Positions 33,286-42,264 are shown, counted from the first letter of the stretch. The stretch: DNA of 64,000 nt from CAZXFA01 sp964640085 (GCA_964640085.1 CAZXFA010000008.1:1-64000), one strand, 5' to 3'. The notes: generated from the letters alone by a model not told the origin. Translations and numbers: made by a program.

Positions 33286-34505
33286 TGCCGGACTTCGTCA
33301 TCCTCGGTGCGGGATTGGCGGGGGCGACCGCGGCGGCCACGCTCCGCGACCGGGGGTTCGACGGTCGGGTGGTGCTGGTCGGCGAGGAGCCGCTGCCCCC
33401 GTACGAACGCCCCCCGCTCTCCAAGGAGTACCTGCGCGGTGAGTCCAATCATCACCTGGTCCGGCCGGTGGGTTGGTACGAGGAACAGGGGATCGATGCG
33501 CGGTTCGGCGTCCGCGCGCAGCGCCTGGACGTCGGCGATCGGGTCGTCCGGCTCGCGGATGGTGAGCGGGTGGTGTTCGATCAGGCGTTGATCGCCACCG
33601 GAGCCCGGAACCGGCGCTTCCCCTGGCCGGGGTTGGACCTCCCCGGCGTCTTCGATCTGCGGTTCGCGCCCGATGCCGACGCGATCCGGGGAGAGGCCCG
33701 CGCCGGTCGCAAGGCCGTGCTGGTGGGGATGGGGTTCATCGGAGCCGAGGTCGCCGCGTCCCTCCGGACGCTCGGCCTGGAGGTCACCGTCGTGGAGTTC
33801 ACGTCGACGCCGCTCGAGCGCGTGCTCGGGCCCCAGCTCGGTCGCGCGATCGAGGCGTTGCACCGCGACCACGGCGTCGAGATGCTCTTCAAGGATGCGG
33901 CCGAGCGGTTCGAAGGCGATGGCCGGTTCGAGGCGCTGGTCACCCGCGAGGGTCGGCGGATCGATGGCGACTTCGCCGTCGTCGGGGTCGGCGTCGAGCC
34001 CGTCACCGAGGTCGCGGGCGACGAGCTCCCGGTCGAGAACGGGATTCCGGTGGACGCGACGCTCCGCACGGCGGTCGAGGGTGTGTGGGCCGCCGGTGAC
34101 GTGGCACGCCACGACCACCCGGTGTTCGGCCCGATCCGGGTGGAGCACTTCGACAACGCGATCAAGATGGGGGAGACGGCGGCGCAGAACATGCTGGGGG
34201 CGGGGGAGGTGTTCGACGACGCGCACTGGTTCTGGTCGGATCAGTACGATGCCCGGATCCAGATGTCCGGGTTCGCCACCGAGTGGAACGACATGGTGGT
34301 GCGCGGCAGCATCGAGGACCGCAGCTTCTCGGCCTTCTTGCTGAACGACGGGCAGCTCCTGTCGGCGTTCAGCATGAACCGGAAGTTCGACGTGCGTCGC
34401 GCGATGCCGCTGATCGCGGCGGCCGCGCACCCGGACCGGGCGCTGCTGGCGGACCCGGGGTTCGACCTGCGGGAGCTGGACCCCGCGAAGGACGAGGCCC
34501 GGTGA
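33285..34505 (+). CDS. FAD-dependent ferredoxin reductase
   Basis: A 406-residue NAD(P)H:ferredoxin oxidoreductase of the rhodocoxin/putidaredoxin reductase type. The FAD motif is FVILGAGLAGATAAATLRDRG, followed by PPYERPPLSKEYLRG; the NAD motif is VLVGMGFIGAEVAASL; and the second FAD motif is GVWAAGDVARHD. The C-terminal domain (HWFWSDQYDARIQMSGF) is the reductase-type dimerisation domain. GTG 33285 overlaps the last base of the Rieske stop codon. Together they form an NAD(P)H-to-[2Fe-2S] electron delivery pair. Confidence 0.92.
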   Translation: MPDFVILGAGLAGATAAATLRDRGFDGRVVLVGEEPLPPYERPPLSKEYLRGESNHHLVRPVGWYEEQGIDARFGVRAQRLDVGDRVVRLADGERVVFDQALIATGARNRRFPWPGLDLPGVFDLRFAPDADAIRGEARAGRKAVLVGMGFIGAEVAASLRTLGLEVTVVEFTSTPLERVLGPQLGRAIEALHRDHGVEMLFKDAAERFEGDGRFEALVTREGRRIDGDFAVVGVGVEPVTEVAGDELPVENGIPVDATLRTAVEGVWAAGDVARHDHPVFGPIRVEHFDNAIKMGETAAQNMLGAGEVFDDAHWFWSDQYDARIQMSGFATEWNDMVVRGSIEDRSFSAFLLNDGQLLSAFSMNRKFDVRRAMPLIAAAAHPDRALLADPGFDLRELDPAKDEAR

Positions 34506-34723
34506 TTCAGCCCGCCGTCACGCACCTGCCTTGCGATCTCAACCAGCAGCGCGGCCGCGCCGAGGCTCGTCGCGACTCGGTGGCGCGAGCGGTCGCGTGG
34601 CGGAACGGGCATCGTTCCCTCCTCGACCGTCTCTTGCGCCGGCGCGCGCCGCTCGGCGACGTCACGGCCGAGGACCTGAGGCGCCCGACGGGTGAGGATG
34701 TCTTCCACGCGTTCCGGTTCTGA
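34502..34723 (+). CDS. Possible small basic protein
   Basis: A 73-residue frame whose GTG overlaps the reductase stop. It is Arg-rich (ARRDSVARAVAWRNGHRSLLDRLLRRR) and ends EDVFHAFRF. I see no family resemblance; it could be a spurious frame. A weak hairpin overlaps its 3' end. Confidence 0.28.
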   Translation: MIQPAVTHLPCDLNQQRGRAEARRDSVARAVAWRNGHRSLLDRLLRRRAPLGDVTAEDLRRPTGEDVFHAFRF

Positions 34724-34736
34724 GGGGATCCGGAAC
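34711..34736. terminator. Weak hairpin between convergent units
   Basis: GTTCCGG and CCGGAAC pair across a 12-nt loop. It lies between the reductase operon and the minus-strand ABC genes, and no U-tract follows. Confidence 0.3.
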
Positions 34737-34743
34737 GGTCGAC

Positions 34744-35457
34744 TCAGTCTACCGTGAGCCGGTCGGCGACCTCGGCCGGCGTCCCCTGGGCCTCGACGCG
34801 GCCGTCGCGGAGAAGCACGACCCGGCTCGCGTAGCGCAGCGCCTCGGGGTTGTGGGTGGCCGCGAGCACGGCTCCGCTGCGCCGGATCACCTCCCACAGC
34901 GCGTCGAGGATCAGGTCGGCGTTCTCCGTGTCCACCTCGGCGATCGGCTCGTCGGCGAGGACCACCTCGGGCTCGACGATCAGGGCGCGGGCCACCGCCA
35001 CCCGCTGCTGCTGTCCGGCGGAAAGCTCGAACGTGCGGTTGTCCAGCCGATCGGCCAGCCCGAGCCGACCGAGCCAGGCCTCGGCCCGCTCTCGCGCCTC
35101 GTGCAGGTCGGCGCCCGAGAGCCGCAGCGGGAGTTCCACGTTCTCGATCGCCGAGAGCGTCGGCAGCAATCCGAAGCTCTGGAACACGATCCCCATCCCT
35201 GTGCGGCGGAGCGCGATCTGCTCCATCGGAGCGAGGTCGCGGACCCGTTGGCCCTTCCATCGCACCTCGCCCTCGTCCGGCGCGTCGAGCCCGGACAGCA
35301 CGCCGAGGAACGTCGTCTTGCCCGAGCCCGAGGGGCCCATCAGCGCCACGAAGTCCTTCGGCCGCAGCTCGAGCGAGGCGCCCCTCACGGCCGTCACGCC
35401 CTGCGCGCCGCGGTAGGCGCGGACGACGTCACGGGCCGAGAGCAGCGGCTCAGGCAA
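34744..35457 (-). CDS. ABC transporter ATP-binding protein (LolD/MacB type)
   Basis: A 237-residue ATPase with Walker A ALMGPSGSGKTTFL, Q-loop VFQSFGLLPTLSAIENVELPL, signature ELSAGQQQR (A for the usual G), Walker B VVLADEP and an H-loop in AATHNPEAL. The 'IAEVDTENAD' D-loop departs from the usual 'T-x-x-L-D'. This sequence type partners FtsX-like permeases in mechanotransmission or lipoprotein/peptide export. The TTG start (35457) overlaps the upstream ATPase stop by 8 nt. It is the third gene of a permease-ATPase-ATPase operon. Confidence 0.88.
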   Translation of the reverse strand: MPEPLLSARDVVRAYRGAQGVTAVRGASLELRPKDFVALMGPSGSGKTTFLGVLSGLDAPDEGEVRWKGQRVRDLAPMEQIALRRTGMGIVFQSFGLLPTLSAIENVELPLRLSGADLHEARERAEAWLGRLGLADRLDNRTFELSAGQQQRVAVARALIVEPEVVLADEPIAEVDTENADLILDALWEVIRRSGAVLAATHNPEALRYASRVVLLRDGRVEAQGTPAEVADRLTVD

Positions 35458-36373
35458 GGGTCCCTCCCCCCTCGCCCCGTCGGCGGATCCGCACCTCGCC
35501 GTCCCGGACCTCGACCTCCAGATCCATCCCGGCCAGCGCGTCGATCGCCTGCTCCGGCAGCCGGAGGCGCCCGTCGCCCGCCATCGGCTCCATCGGTGTG
35601 CCCTCCACCACCAGCCGGCCGTCCCGCAGGCGCAGCCGACGCGAGGCGTGCCGTGCCGCGAGGAGGTCGTGGGTCACCATCACGACCGTGACGCCGAACT
35701 CGCGGTTCACGCCGGTGAAGGCGTCGAGGACCATCGCGGCCGATGCGCTGTCGAGCTCGGCGGTCGGTTCGTCCGCCAGGATGACCTGCGGGACGTTCGC
35801 CAGGGCGACGGCCACGGCCACGCGTTGCTGTTCCCCTCCCGACAGCATCCCGGGACGGTGCTTCGCCCGGTGGGCCAGCCCGACCACCTCGAGCAGCTCC
35901 ATCGGCGTGCGGGCCGAGGCGGGGACCCGGATCCCGCGAGCGGCCGCGGGCAGTCGCACGTTCTCGACCACGGTGAGGTAGGGGACCAGGTTCCTCGCCG
36001 TGCCCTGCCACACGAACCCGACCCGGTCACGCCGGTACTCGGTGAGCTCGTCCTCGGGCATCCGCCCGAGATCCTGCCCCTGCACCTCGACGGTCCCCGC
36101 GGTGGCGCGGTCGAGGCCGCCGATCAGGTTCAGGATCGTCGACTTCCCCGAGCCGGAGGGGCCCACGATCGCGAGGAACTCACCCTCGTGCACGTCGAAG
36201 TCCACACCGGCCAGGGCGACCACCCCGGTGTCGGCGATCCGGTAGATCCGATACACGTGGCGGAACCGCGCGAGCGCTTCCCGGAACGCCCCGGGCCGCA
36301 GCTCGTCCATCGTCACGCCGCCCCCCCGCAGCTCGCCCGTGGTCCGTCCCCCGCCCCGCAGCTCGTCCCTCAT
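35450..36373 (-). CDS. ABC transporter ATP-binding protein with N-terminal repeat
   Basis: A 307-residue ATPase: Walker A IVGPSGSGKSTIL, Q-loop VGFVWQGTARNLVPYL (W before Q), signature MLSGGEQQR, Walker B VILADEPTAELDS, H-loop MVTHD. It is longer than LolD-type ATPases at both ends. The N terminus has three copies of an (R/D/G)ELRxGG unit (residues 3-28), encoded by three GAGCTGCGG repeats; the C terminus has a small strand domain ending EVEVRDGEVRIRRRGEG. ATG 36373 overlaps the permease stop (ATGA), which supports keeping the repeat in the protein; an internal ATG at residue 22 is the alternative start. Confidence 0.85.
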   Translation of the reverse strand: MRDELRGGGRTTGELRGGGVTMDELRPGAFREALARFRHVYRIYRIADTGVVALAGVDFDVHEGEFLAIVGPSGSGKSTILNLIGGLDRATAGTVEVQGQDLGRMPEDELTEYRRDRVGFVWQGTARNLVPYLTVVENVRLPAAARGIRVPASARTPMELLEVVGLAHRAKHRPGMLSGGEQQRVAVAVALANVPQVILADEPTAELDSASAAMVLDAFTGVNREFGVTVVMVTHDLLAARHASRRLRLRDGRLVVEGTPMEPMAGDGRLRLPEQAIDALAGMDLEVEVRDGEVRIRRRGEGGGTLA

Positions 36374-39300
36374 TCGGCCTCACCTCGGAGCACGGAGGTC
36401 ACGGAGGCTCGCAGCAGCGACCGGAGCGCCGCGAGCAGCCCCACCGCCGTGGCAGCCACGACCGCCACCAGCGCCACACCGAGCGAGAGCCAATCGATCC
36501 GGAGCACCGGCTCGGGGAAGGCCGTGCCGATCGACCGGCCCACGTAGGGCATCACCAGACGGAGGATCCCGAACCCCAGACCGGCCCCGGCGAGGATCGC
36601 GAACGCGATCATCGCGCCCTGTTCCAGCAGCAGGACGCGTGTGATCTGCCGTGGCTCGGCCCCCATCGCGCGGAGCGACGCGAACTCGAACTCGCGACGA
36701 CGCTGCGCGAAGTACAGCCCTACCCCGACGCCGATCACCACCAGGCCGAGTCCCCCGGCCGCCGCGGCGAAGTTCATCCCGACCGCGAGGCTCTGAGGGA
36801 GCTGGGCGAGCGCTCCCTCGATCGGCCCGGCCGATCGTGTCTGGCCGATCAGGAACCCCGATCGCTCGAGCGCCGGGCGCGGGTCCGAACCCATCGCCCA
36901 CACCTCGTTCAGCGACAGCCCGGCCTCGGGGACCCGGAGGGCCGCGGCGAGCAGACCCCGGGTCGAGGTCACCAGGAAGTCTCCGGGGATCGAGGGGAAG
37001 TGATCGGCGATCGCGATCCCGCGGAACGTGAGCCGCTGGCCGCCGAGCGTGAGCTCGAAGACCGATCCGAGGGAACGTGCGACCTCCGGCGAGACCAGGG
37101 CGGGCAGAGGTGTCATCGGCGGGGCGACCCCGCCGACGATGTGCCCGGCGCCGGGCTCGATCCGCAGGCGGACGCCGTCGGCCCTCGGGGTCACCTCACC
37201 GTCACTCCCGCGCCACGTCATTGGCTCCCACGCGGCGAGCGCCAGCGGCTCGGTCCCCACGGTGGGGGAGGCGAGATCCAGCTCGAGATGCTCCGGCAGT
37301 GGTCCCACACCCTCCTGGCGGACCGACAGGGACAGGATCGTCGCGGCTCCGGGGAGCTCCAGCGTGAGGCTCGAGGGGCCTGGAGGCAGCTCCGGGCCCA
37401 CGGCTTCCAGGACCTCGTCCGCTCTCGTGGCGTACGCCACCACGATCCGCAGGCCTGCCGCTCCCTCGTCCGCGGTCACCTGGGCGGTGAAGGTCCCGCC
37501 GCTCACCGGCGCTCCGATGTCTTCGGTGCGGAGCGCTGGGAGCCACTCCTCGATCGGGACCCTCGAGTAGTCCTCGCGCCACCATCCGCCCTCCTCGAAG
37601 GTCGCCGGGTCGATCGCGAGCGCGCTCGGCGTGAGGAGGAACGTCCCGCGTTCCGCGAAGGAGGGCTCGGTCCGGACCACCGGCGTGGCGTTGGCGGGCA
37701 CGTCGTCGAGCACGGCGAGGGGCTGCTCGGGCAGGGCGATCTGGACGTTCCAGTCGGCGCCGACCTGCTGGTGGGCGCTGTCCGCGTGGCTGCCGAGCAC
37801 GATGGCCCGGTAGGAGGTGGAGACCACCAGGAGACCCACGGAGAGCACCAGCAGCAGCGAGATCGCGAAGCTCGTGCCCGGGGAGCGACCCATGCGCCGG
37901 GCCGCGAGGTAGAGGGGGAGCCGTCGGGTCCGGCCGACGCGCCGATCGAACCGCCGGAGCACGAACAGCAGCAGCCGCAGCGCGAGGAAGGAGAGCGTGA
38001 AGATGATCAGGGTCGGCGTGAGGAGTACCAGGGGGTCCAGCGACCCGCGCTGGAGCGACGAGCGGACCTCGCTGCCCCGGAGCTGCAGGAACGCGAAGAC
38101 GGCCACCGGGGCAACGAACAGCTCCACCGGGACGCGGGCGAGAAGCGGACGATCCTCACGGGAGACCAGCCGTCGCTCCTCCAGGATCGTCCGCCGGACG
38201 TGGGGGATCGAGAGCAGGAGCAGCGCCCCGGCGCCCAGCGCGGCCCCGACGATGCCGAGCGTCTGGGCCGTGCGGCTCAGGCCGATGGGGAACAGGACGC
38301 CGGGCAGCGAGGGGCCGTTCGAGTTCGAGGCGAGCAGGGCCAGCCCGAGCCCCAGGAGCAGGCCGAGCGGGAACGCCACGAGCGCGGCCATCGTGGCCTG
38401 GATCGCCTGGCCGGTCAGGAGCTTGCCGCGCGAGAACCCGCGCGAGCGCAGGACCGCCAGCTCGAAGGACTGCCGGGACAGGACCAGGGACCCGACGCCC
38501 GCCAGCACCGCGAGGGTCACGGCCCCGATCTGGAAGACGACCAGGTAAATCGGCACCCGCAGGTCGGCCACGCGCTGGCGGACGAGCTCCATCATCGTCG
38601 GGATCCCGGTGGTGGTGCGCAGCGCCGCCAACCCCGGGTCGTCCGCTCGGAGGGTCCGGTCGGCGCGGGCGACGGCACCGGGCAGTCGGCTCGCCTCCTC
38701 GAACCGCAGCCCGGCGTAGTCCACGTAGCCGTCCCAGACGAACTCGGTGGTCACATGGAGCGCCGGGATCGCCGCCAGGTACCCGGCGCGGTCCATGAAC
38801 GCCGGGGGGAGATCGGTCGAATCCGGCGGCGGGAACGGCGACGCGTCCCCGTACCAGAACGCGGTCTCACGGTCCGCGGGCGGGTACGTGGCGATCACCC
38901 GGACACGGGCCTGAAGGTCGGTCGGGCCGAGCGCGGTGAGTTCGTCCCCCGCCTCGACGCCGAGCAACCGAGCGACCGCGGCCGGCAGGGCGATCTGACC
39001 GGGACCCGTGGGCGGGGACCCTTCCAGCGCGAGGCGGTCGGCGGCCCCGTCCCGGAACGCGACCGTCACCGAGAGCGGTTCCCCGCCGGACGTCTGGAGA
39101 CGGATCGTCCCCCGACCCTGCCGGATCAGCCGCGCGAGGGGCAGGCGCTCGGTCGCCGCGGCCATCCGGGCGTCGACCGCCTCGAAGGCGAACCCGGCGT
39201 CGCCGTACACGGCGAACCGGACGTTCTTGACGGTGATGGCGGCCGTGTGGACCTCCGAGGACAGGATGGCCTCGCGGGCCGAATCCGCGTAGATCGGCCC

Positions 39301-39402
39301 GGCCACCAACACCCCGATCGTGAACCCGAGGGTGGCGACGATCGCCAGACCCAGCAGGCGCTGGGCCAGGAACCGCTTCAGCAGGAACAGCAGCGTGGCC
39401 AT
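36370..39402 (-). CDS. FtsX-like ABC transporter permease (two FtsX domains)
   Basis: A 1010-residue membrane protein. It starts with one helix (LGLAIVATLGFTIGVLVAG) followed by a ~240-residue external domain, then four helices beginning YLVVFQIGAVTLAVLAGVGSLVLSRQSFELAVLRSRGFSRG (first FtsX core; this R-S-R-G is the domain's usual loop), three further helices, a second ~330-residue external domain, and a final FtsX core with REFEFASLRAMGAEPRQITRVL. This is the 10-helix MacB/YknZ-like double arrangement. ATG 39402 is preferred to the upstream in-frame start at 39492, because the first 30 residues there are not membrane-like and the TATCAT element lies between. Substrate unknown. Confidence 0.87.
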   Translation of the reverse strand: MATLLFLLKRFLAQRLLGLAIVATLGFTIGVLVAGPIYADSAREAILSSEVHTAAITVKNVRFAVYGDAGFAFEAVDARMAAATERLPLARLIRQGRGTIRLQTSGGEPLSVTVAFRDGAADRLALEGSPPTGPGQIALPAAVARLLGVEAGDELTALGPTDLQARVRVIATYPPADRETAFWYGDASPFPPPDSTDLPPAFMDRAGYLAAIPALHVTTEFVWDGYVDYAGLRFEEASRLPGAVARADRTLRADDPGLAALRTTTGIPTMMELVRQRVADLRVPIYLVVFQIGAVTLAVLAGVGSLVLSRQSFELAVLRSRGFSRGKLLTGQAIQATMAALVAFPLGLLLGLGLALLASNSNGPSLPGVLFPIGLSRTAQTLGIVGAALGAGALLLLSIPHVRRTILEERRLVSREDRPLLARVPVELFVAPVAVFAFLQLRGSEVRSSLQRGSLDPLVLLTPTLIIFTLSFLALRLLLFVLRRFDRRVGRTRRLPLYLAARRMGRSPGTSFAISLLLVLSVGLLVVSTSYRAIVLGSHADSAHQQVGADWNVQIALPEQPLAVLDDVPANATPVVRTEPSFAERGTFLLTPSALAIDPATFEEGGWWREDYSRVPIEEWLPALRTEDIGAPVSGGTFTAQVTADEGAAGLRIVVAYATRADEVLEAVGPELPPGPSSLTLELPGAATILSLSVRQEGVGPLPEHLELDLASPTVGTEPLALAAWEPMTWRGSDGEVTPRADGVRLRIEPGAGHIVGGVAPPMTPLPALVSPEVARSLGSVFELTLGGQRLTFRGIAIADHFPSIPGDFLVTSTRGLLAAALRVPEAGLSLNEVWAMGSDPRPALERSGFLIGQTRSAGPIEGALAQLPQSLAVGMNFAAAAGGLGLVVIGVGVGLYFAQRRREFEFASLRAMGAEPRQITRVLLLEQGAMIAFAILAGAGLGFGILRLVMPYVGRSIGTAFPEPVLRIDWLSLGVALVAVVAATAVGLLAALRSLLRASVTSVLRGEAE

Positions 39403-39442
39403 GCGTGCGAACGCCGCCCACGGGCGGGGCGGCGGCCCCTCG

Positions 39443-39452
39443 ATGATACGCT
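39443..39452. promoter_or_regulatory. Overlapping divergent -10 elements (TATCAT minus, TACGCT plus)
   Basis: TATCAT on the minus strand (39443-39448) for the ABC operon and TACGCT on the plus strand (39447-39452) for the aminotransferase share two base pairs. The leaders would be about 35 and 48 nt. Only one polymerase could bind at a time. Confidence 0.5.
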
Positions 39453-39506
39453 GAGCGGACCCCCGCGAGACGGGCCCGATCGCGTCTCGCACGACCGGAG
39501 CGGACC

Positions 39507-40661
39507 ATGGACAGACCGGAGATCATCCTGGCCCCGGGGCCGACGCCGATCCCGCCGGAGGTCCTCCTCGCGCAGGGCGGTCCCCTCGTCTATCACCGCG
39601 GTCCGGGGTTCGGCGCCTTGATGCGGGGGATCGTCGAGCGGCTCGTGGAACTGTACCGGACCGAGCACGCGGACGTTCTGCTGATGACCTCGTCGGGGAC
39701 CGGCGGCCTGGAGTCCGCGATCCAGAACGTGCTCTCGCCCGGCGACGAGGTCTTCGTCCCCCTGGCGGGGTTCTTCGCGGAGCGCTGGAAGCAACTGGCC
39801 GAAGCGCACGGGTTGGTGGTGCGCTCGATCTCGTACGACTGGGGGCGTCGGGTCGTCCCCGAGGACGTGGCCGCGGCCCTGGCCGAGCATCCGGTCAAGG
39901 CCGTGCTCCTCACGCAGTCGGAGACCTCCACCGGGGTGATCCAACCGATCCCCGAGCTGGCGAATGTCGCCCGGAAGGCGGGCGCGCTCGTCCTGGTGGA
40001 CGCGGTCTCCTCGCTCGGGGCCGTCCCGTTCGAGTTCGACGCTTGGGGGATCGACGTCGCCGTCGGCGGTTCGCAGAAGGCCCTGTCGGCGTCGCCGGGA
40101 CTCGCGTTCGTCGCGGTCTCCGAGCGTGCGTGGGAGGCGCACCGAGACGCGAGGCTACCGCGCTACTACTTCGACTGGAGCGCGTACGAGCGCTTCGCCG
40201 AGCTGCCGCACCCCGAGAACCCCTGGACCCCGGCGATCAGCGTGATGCAGGGGCTGCACGCGGCGCTGGAGCTCTACTTCCAGGACGGGATCGAGAAGGC
40301 TCTGGTCCGCCACGAGACGCTCTCGCGGGCGGTCAAGGAGGGCGTGCGGGCGCTCGGGCTGGATCTGTTCGGCGAGGGGCTCGAGCACAACTGGACCGTC
40401 ACCGCGATCCGTGCTCCCGAAGGCCTGGACGCGGACACGATCTCGGGTCGGATCCGCGCGGACTTCGGCGTGGTCCTCGCGCCCGGTCAGGGTCCGCTCA
40501 AGGGAGCGGTGTTCCGGATCGGGCACCTCGGCTACTTCAGCGAGCTCGACATCATCCGCGGCCTGGCCGCGCTCGAGATGACCCTGGAGCGGCTGGGTCA
40601 TCCGGTCAAGCGGGGCGCGGCCGTCGCCGCGGCCGAAGGGGTTTTCCAGGGCGCGCCGTGA
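39507..40661 (+). CDS. Class V PLP-dependent aminotransferase (probable phosphoserine or alanine-glyoxylate type)
   Basis: A 384-residue fold-type I aminotransferase of the AGT/SerC-like class V group. It opens ILAPGPTPIPPEVL, has the cofactor region TSSGTGGLESAIQNV, the Asp in VLVDAVSSLGAVPFEFDAWGID, and the Schiff-base lysine K191 in GGSQKALSASPGLAFV. The C-terminal arginine that holds substrate carboxylate is in FRIGHLGYF. The next gene, coupled by a GTGA overlap, is serA. That makes phosphoserine formation the likely role, as with AGT-like enzymes that stand in for SerC in other prokaryotes; glyoxylate transamination is the alternative. Confidence 0.88.
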   Translation: MDRPEIILAPGPTPIPPEVLLAQGGPLVYHRGPGFGALMRGIVERLVELYRTEHADVLLMTSSGTGGLESAIQNVLSPGDEVFVPLAGFFAERWKQLAEAHGLVVRSISYDWGRRVVPEDVAAALAEHPVKAVLLTQSETSTGVIQPIPELANVARKAGALVLVDAVSSLGAVPFEFDAWGIDVAVGGSQKALSASPGLAFVAVSERAWEAHRDARLPRYYFDWSAYERFAELPHPENPWTPAISVMQGLHAALELYFQDGIEKALVRHETLSRAVKEGVRALGLDLFGEGLEHNWTVTAIRAPEGLDADTISGRIRADFGVVLAPGQGPLKGAVFRIGHLGYFSELDIIRGLAALEMTLERLGHPVKRGAAVAAAEGVFQGAP

Positions 40662-42244
40662 AGGTCCTGGTCACCGAGCCGCTCTCGGAGGCGGGCCTCG
40701 ATCTCCTCCGCCGCGACTTCCAGGTCGACGTGCGGCCCGAGCTGGCGGCGGACGGGTTGGCCGAGGCGGTCGGACCGTACGACGCCCTGGTGGTCCGCTC
40801 CCAGACCCGCGTCTCGGCGGAGGTGATCGCCGCCGGCGAGCACCTGAAGGTGATCGCCCGGGCGGGGATCGGCCTGGACAACGTGGACGTCGAGGCGGCC
40901 ACGCGCCGCGGGGTGATGGTCGTCAACGCCCCGCAGTCCAACATCGTCTCGGCGGCGGAGCACACTGTGGCGTTGCTCCTCGCCCAGGCCCGAGCGATCC
41001 CGACGGCGAACGCCGATCTCAAGGCCGGCCGCTGGGACCGGGGAGCCTACGCGGGGGTTGAGCTCCAGGGCAAGACCCTTGGGATCGTGGGGCTGGGTCG
41101 GGTGGGGGGGCTCGTGGCGCAGCGGTGCGCCGCCTTCGGGATGCGGGTGATCGCCTTCGATCCCTACGTGCCGAGGGAGCGCGCCAAAGAGATGGGAATC
41201 GAGCTGATGCCGACGCTCGAGGCGTTGCTCGTCCAGGCCGACTTCCTCTCGATCCATCTCCCACGGACCCCCGACACCGAGACCCTGATCGGGGAGCGCG
41301 AGCTCGCCCTGATGAAGGAGGGCGCCCGCCTGGTCAACACCGCGCGGGGCGGGATCGTGGACGAGGAGGCGCTGGCCAAGGCGATCGAGCAGGGTCACGT
41401 GGCCGGGGCCGCGCTCGACGTTTTCGCGCGGGAGCCGGCCACCTCCTCGCCGCTGTTCGCCCTCGACCGGGTGGTGGTGACGCCCCATCTCGGAGCCTCC
41501 ACCGCGGAGGCGCAGGACAAGGCCGGAACCGCCGTCGCGGAGATGGTGCGACTGGCGCTGTCCGGCGAGTTCGTGCCGTACGCGGTCAACGTCTCCGCCG
41601 GAGCCGAGGTCCCCGAGCTGATCCGGCCGTACCTGTCCCTCGCCCATAAGCTCGGGGCGCTCGTCACCGGGCTGGCACGGGGCGCGGTTCGAGCGATCGA
41701 ATGCCAGTACCTCGGACGGATCGGAGAGTCGGACACGCGCGTGCTGACGCTCGCGGTCCTGCGCGGCGCACTCTCGGACGTGGTCCACGAGCCCGTCTCG
41801 TTCGTGAACGCCCCCATCATCGCGCGAGAACGAGGGATCGCGGTGAGCGAGATGCGCTCCTCGGTCTCCACCGACTACGTGAACCTGGTCAGCGTGCGAG
41901 CCGAGACCGACGACGGACCGGTGTCGGTTGCCGGCACCCTCTCGGGGAAGCGGAACGCCGAGCGCATCACCCAGGTCAACGAGTACGACATCGAGATGGC
42001 CCCCGCGCGCCACATGCTGTTCTTCACCTACGAGGACCGACCCGGCGTGATCGGGAAGGTGGGCACGATCCTGGGTGAGCATCTGATCAACATCGCGACG
42101 ATGGATGTGGGTCGACCGACCCGAGGCGGCACCGCGCTGATGGGGCTCACGCTCGACTCGGCGGTCCCGCCCGAGGTAGCCGACGAGATCGCCGGGGTGA
42201 TCGAGGCGGCCGAGCCGCCGATCGTCCTGCTGGTCCCCGGTTGA
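40658..42244 (+). CDS. serA: D-3-phosphoglycerate dehydrogenase (long form with ASB and ACT domains)
   Basis: A 528-residue enzyme that starts serine synthesis by oxidising 3-phosphoglycerate with NAD. The substrate/NAD domain shows VVRSQTRVSAEVI, ARAGIGLDNVDVEAATRRGV, GIVGLGRVGGLVAQR, RLVNTARGGIVDEEAL and the catalytic His in VVVTPHLGASTAEAQ. After ~residue 315 comes the ASB domain (NVSAGAEVPELIRPYLSLAHKLG) and then an ACT domain (MLFFTYEDRPGVIGKVGTILG), the layout of mycobacterial type 1 SerA, usually serine-inhibited. GTG 40658 overlaps the aminotransferase stop. Confidence 0.96.
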   Translation: MKVLVTEPLSEAGLDLLRRDFQVDVRPELAADGLAEAVGPYDALVVRSQTRVSAEVIAAGEHLKVIARAGIGLDNVDVEAATRRGVMVVNAPQSNIVSAAEHTVALLLAQARAIPTANADLKAGRWDRGAYAGVELQGKTLGIVGLGRVGGLVAQRCAAFGMRVIAFDPYVPRERAKEMGIELMPTLEALLVQADFLSIHLPRTPDTETLIGERELALMKEGARLVNTARGGIVDEEALAKAIEQGHVAGAALDVFAREPATSSPLFALDRVVVTPHLGASTAEAQDKAGTAVAEMVRLALSGEFVPYAVNVSAGAEVPELIRPYLSLAHKLGALVTGLARGAVRAIECQYLGRIGESDTRVLTLAVLRGALSDVVHEPVSFVNAPIIARERGIAVSEMRSSVSTDYVNLVSVRAETDDGPVSVAGTLSGKRNAERITQVNEYDIEMAPARHMLFFTYEDRPGVIGKVGTILGEHLINIATMDVGRPTRGGTALMGLTLDSAVPPEVADEIAGVIEAAEPPIVLLVPG

Positions 42245-42246
42245 GT

Positions 42247-42264
42247 CCCGGCCCGCTCGCCGGG
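42247..42264 (+). terminator. Hairpin after serA
   Basis: CCCGGC and GCCGGG pair across a 6-nt loop immediately after the serA stop. Confidence 0.45.

Noticed and set aside
37000..39621. An 873-residue plus-strand open frame opposite the FtsX-like permease
   Set aside because: Low-complexity Arg/Gly/Gln composition without any motif; the minus strand encodes a clear permease.
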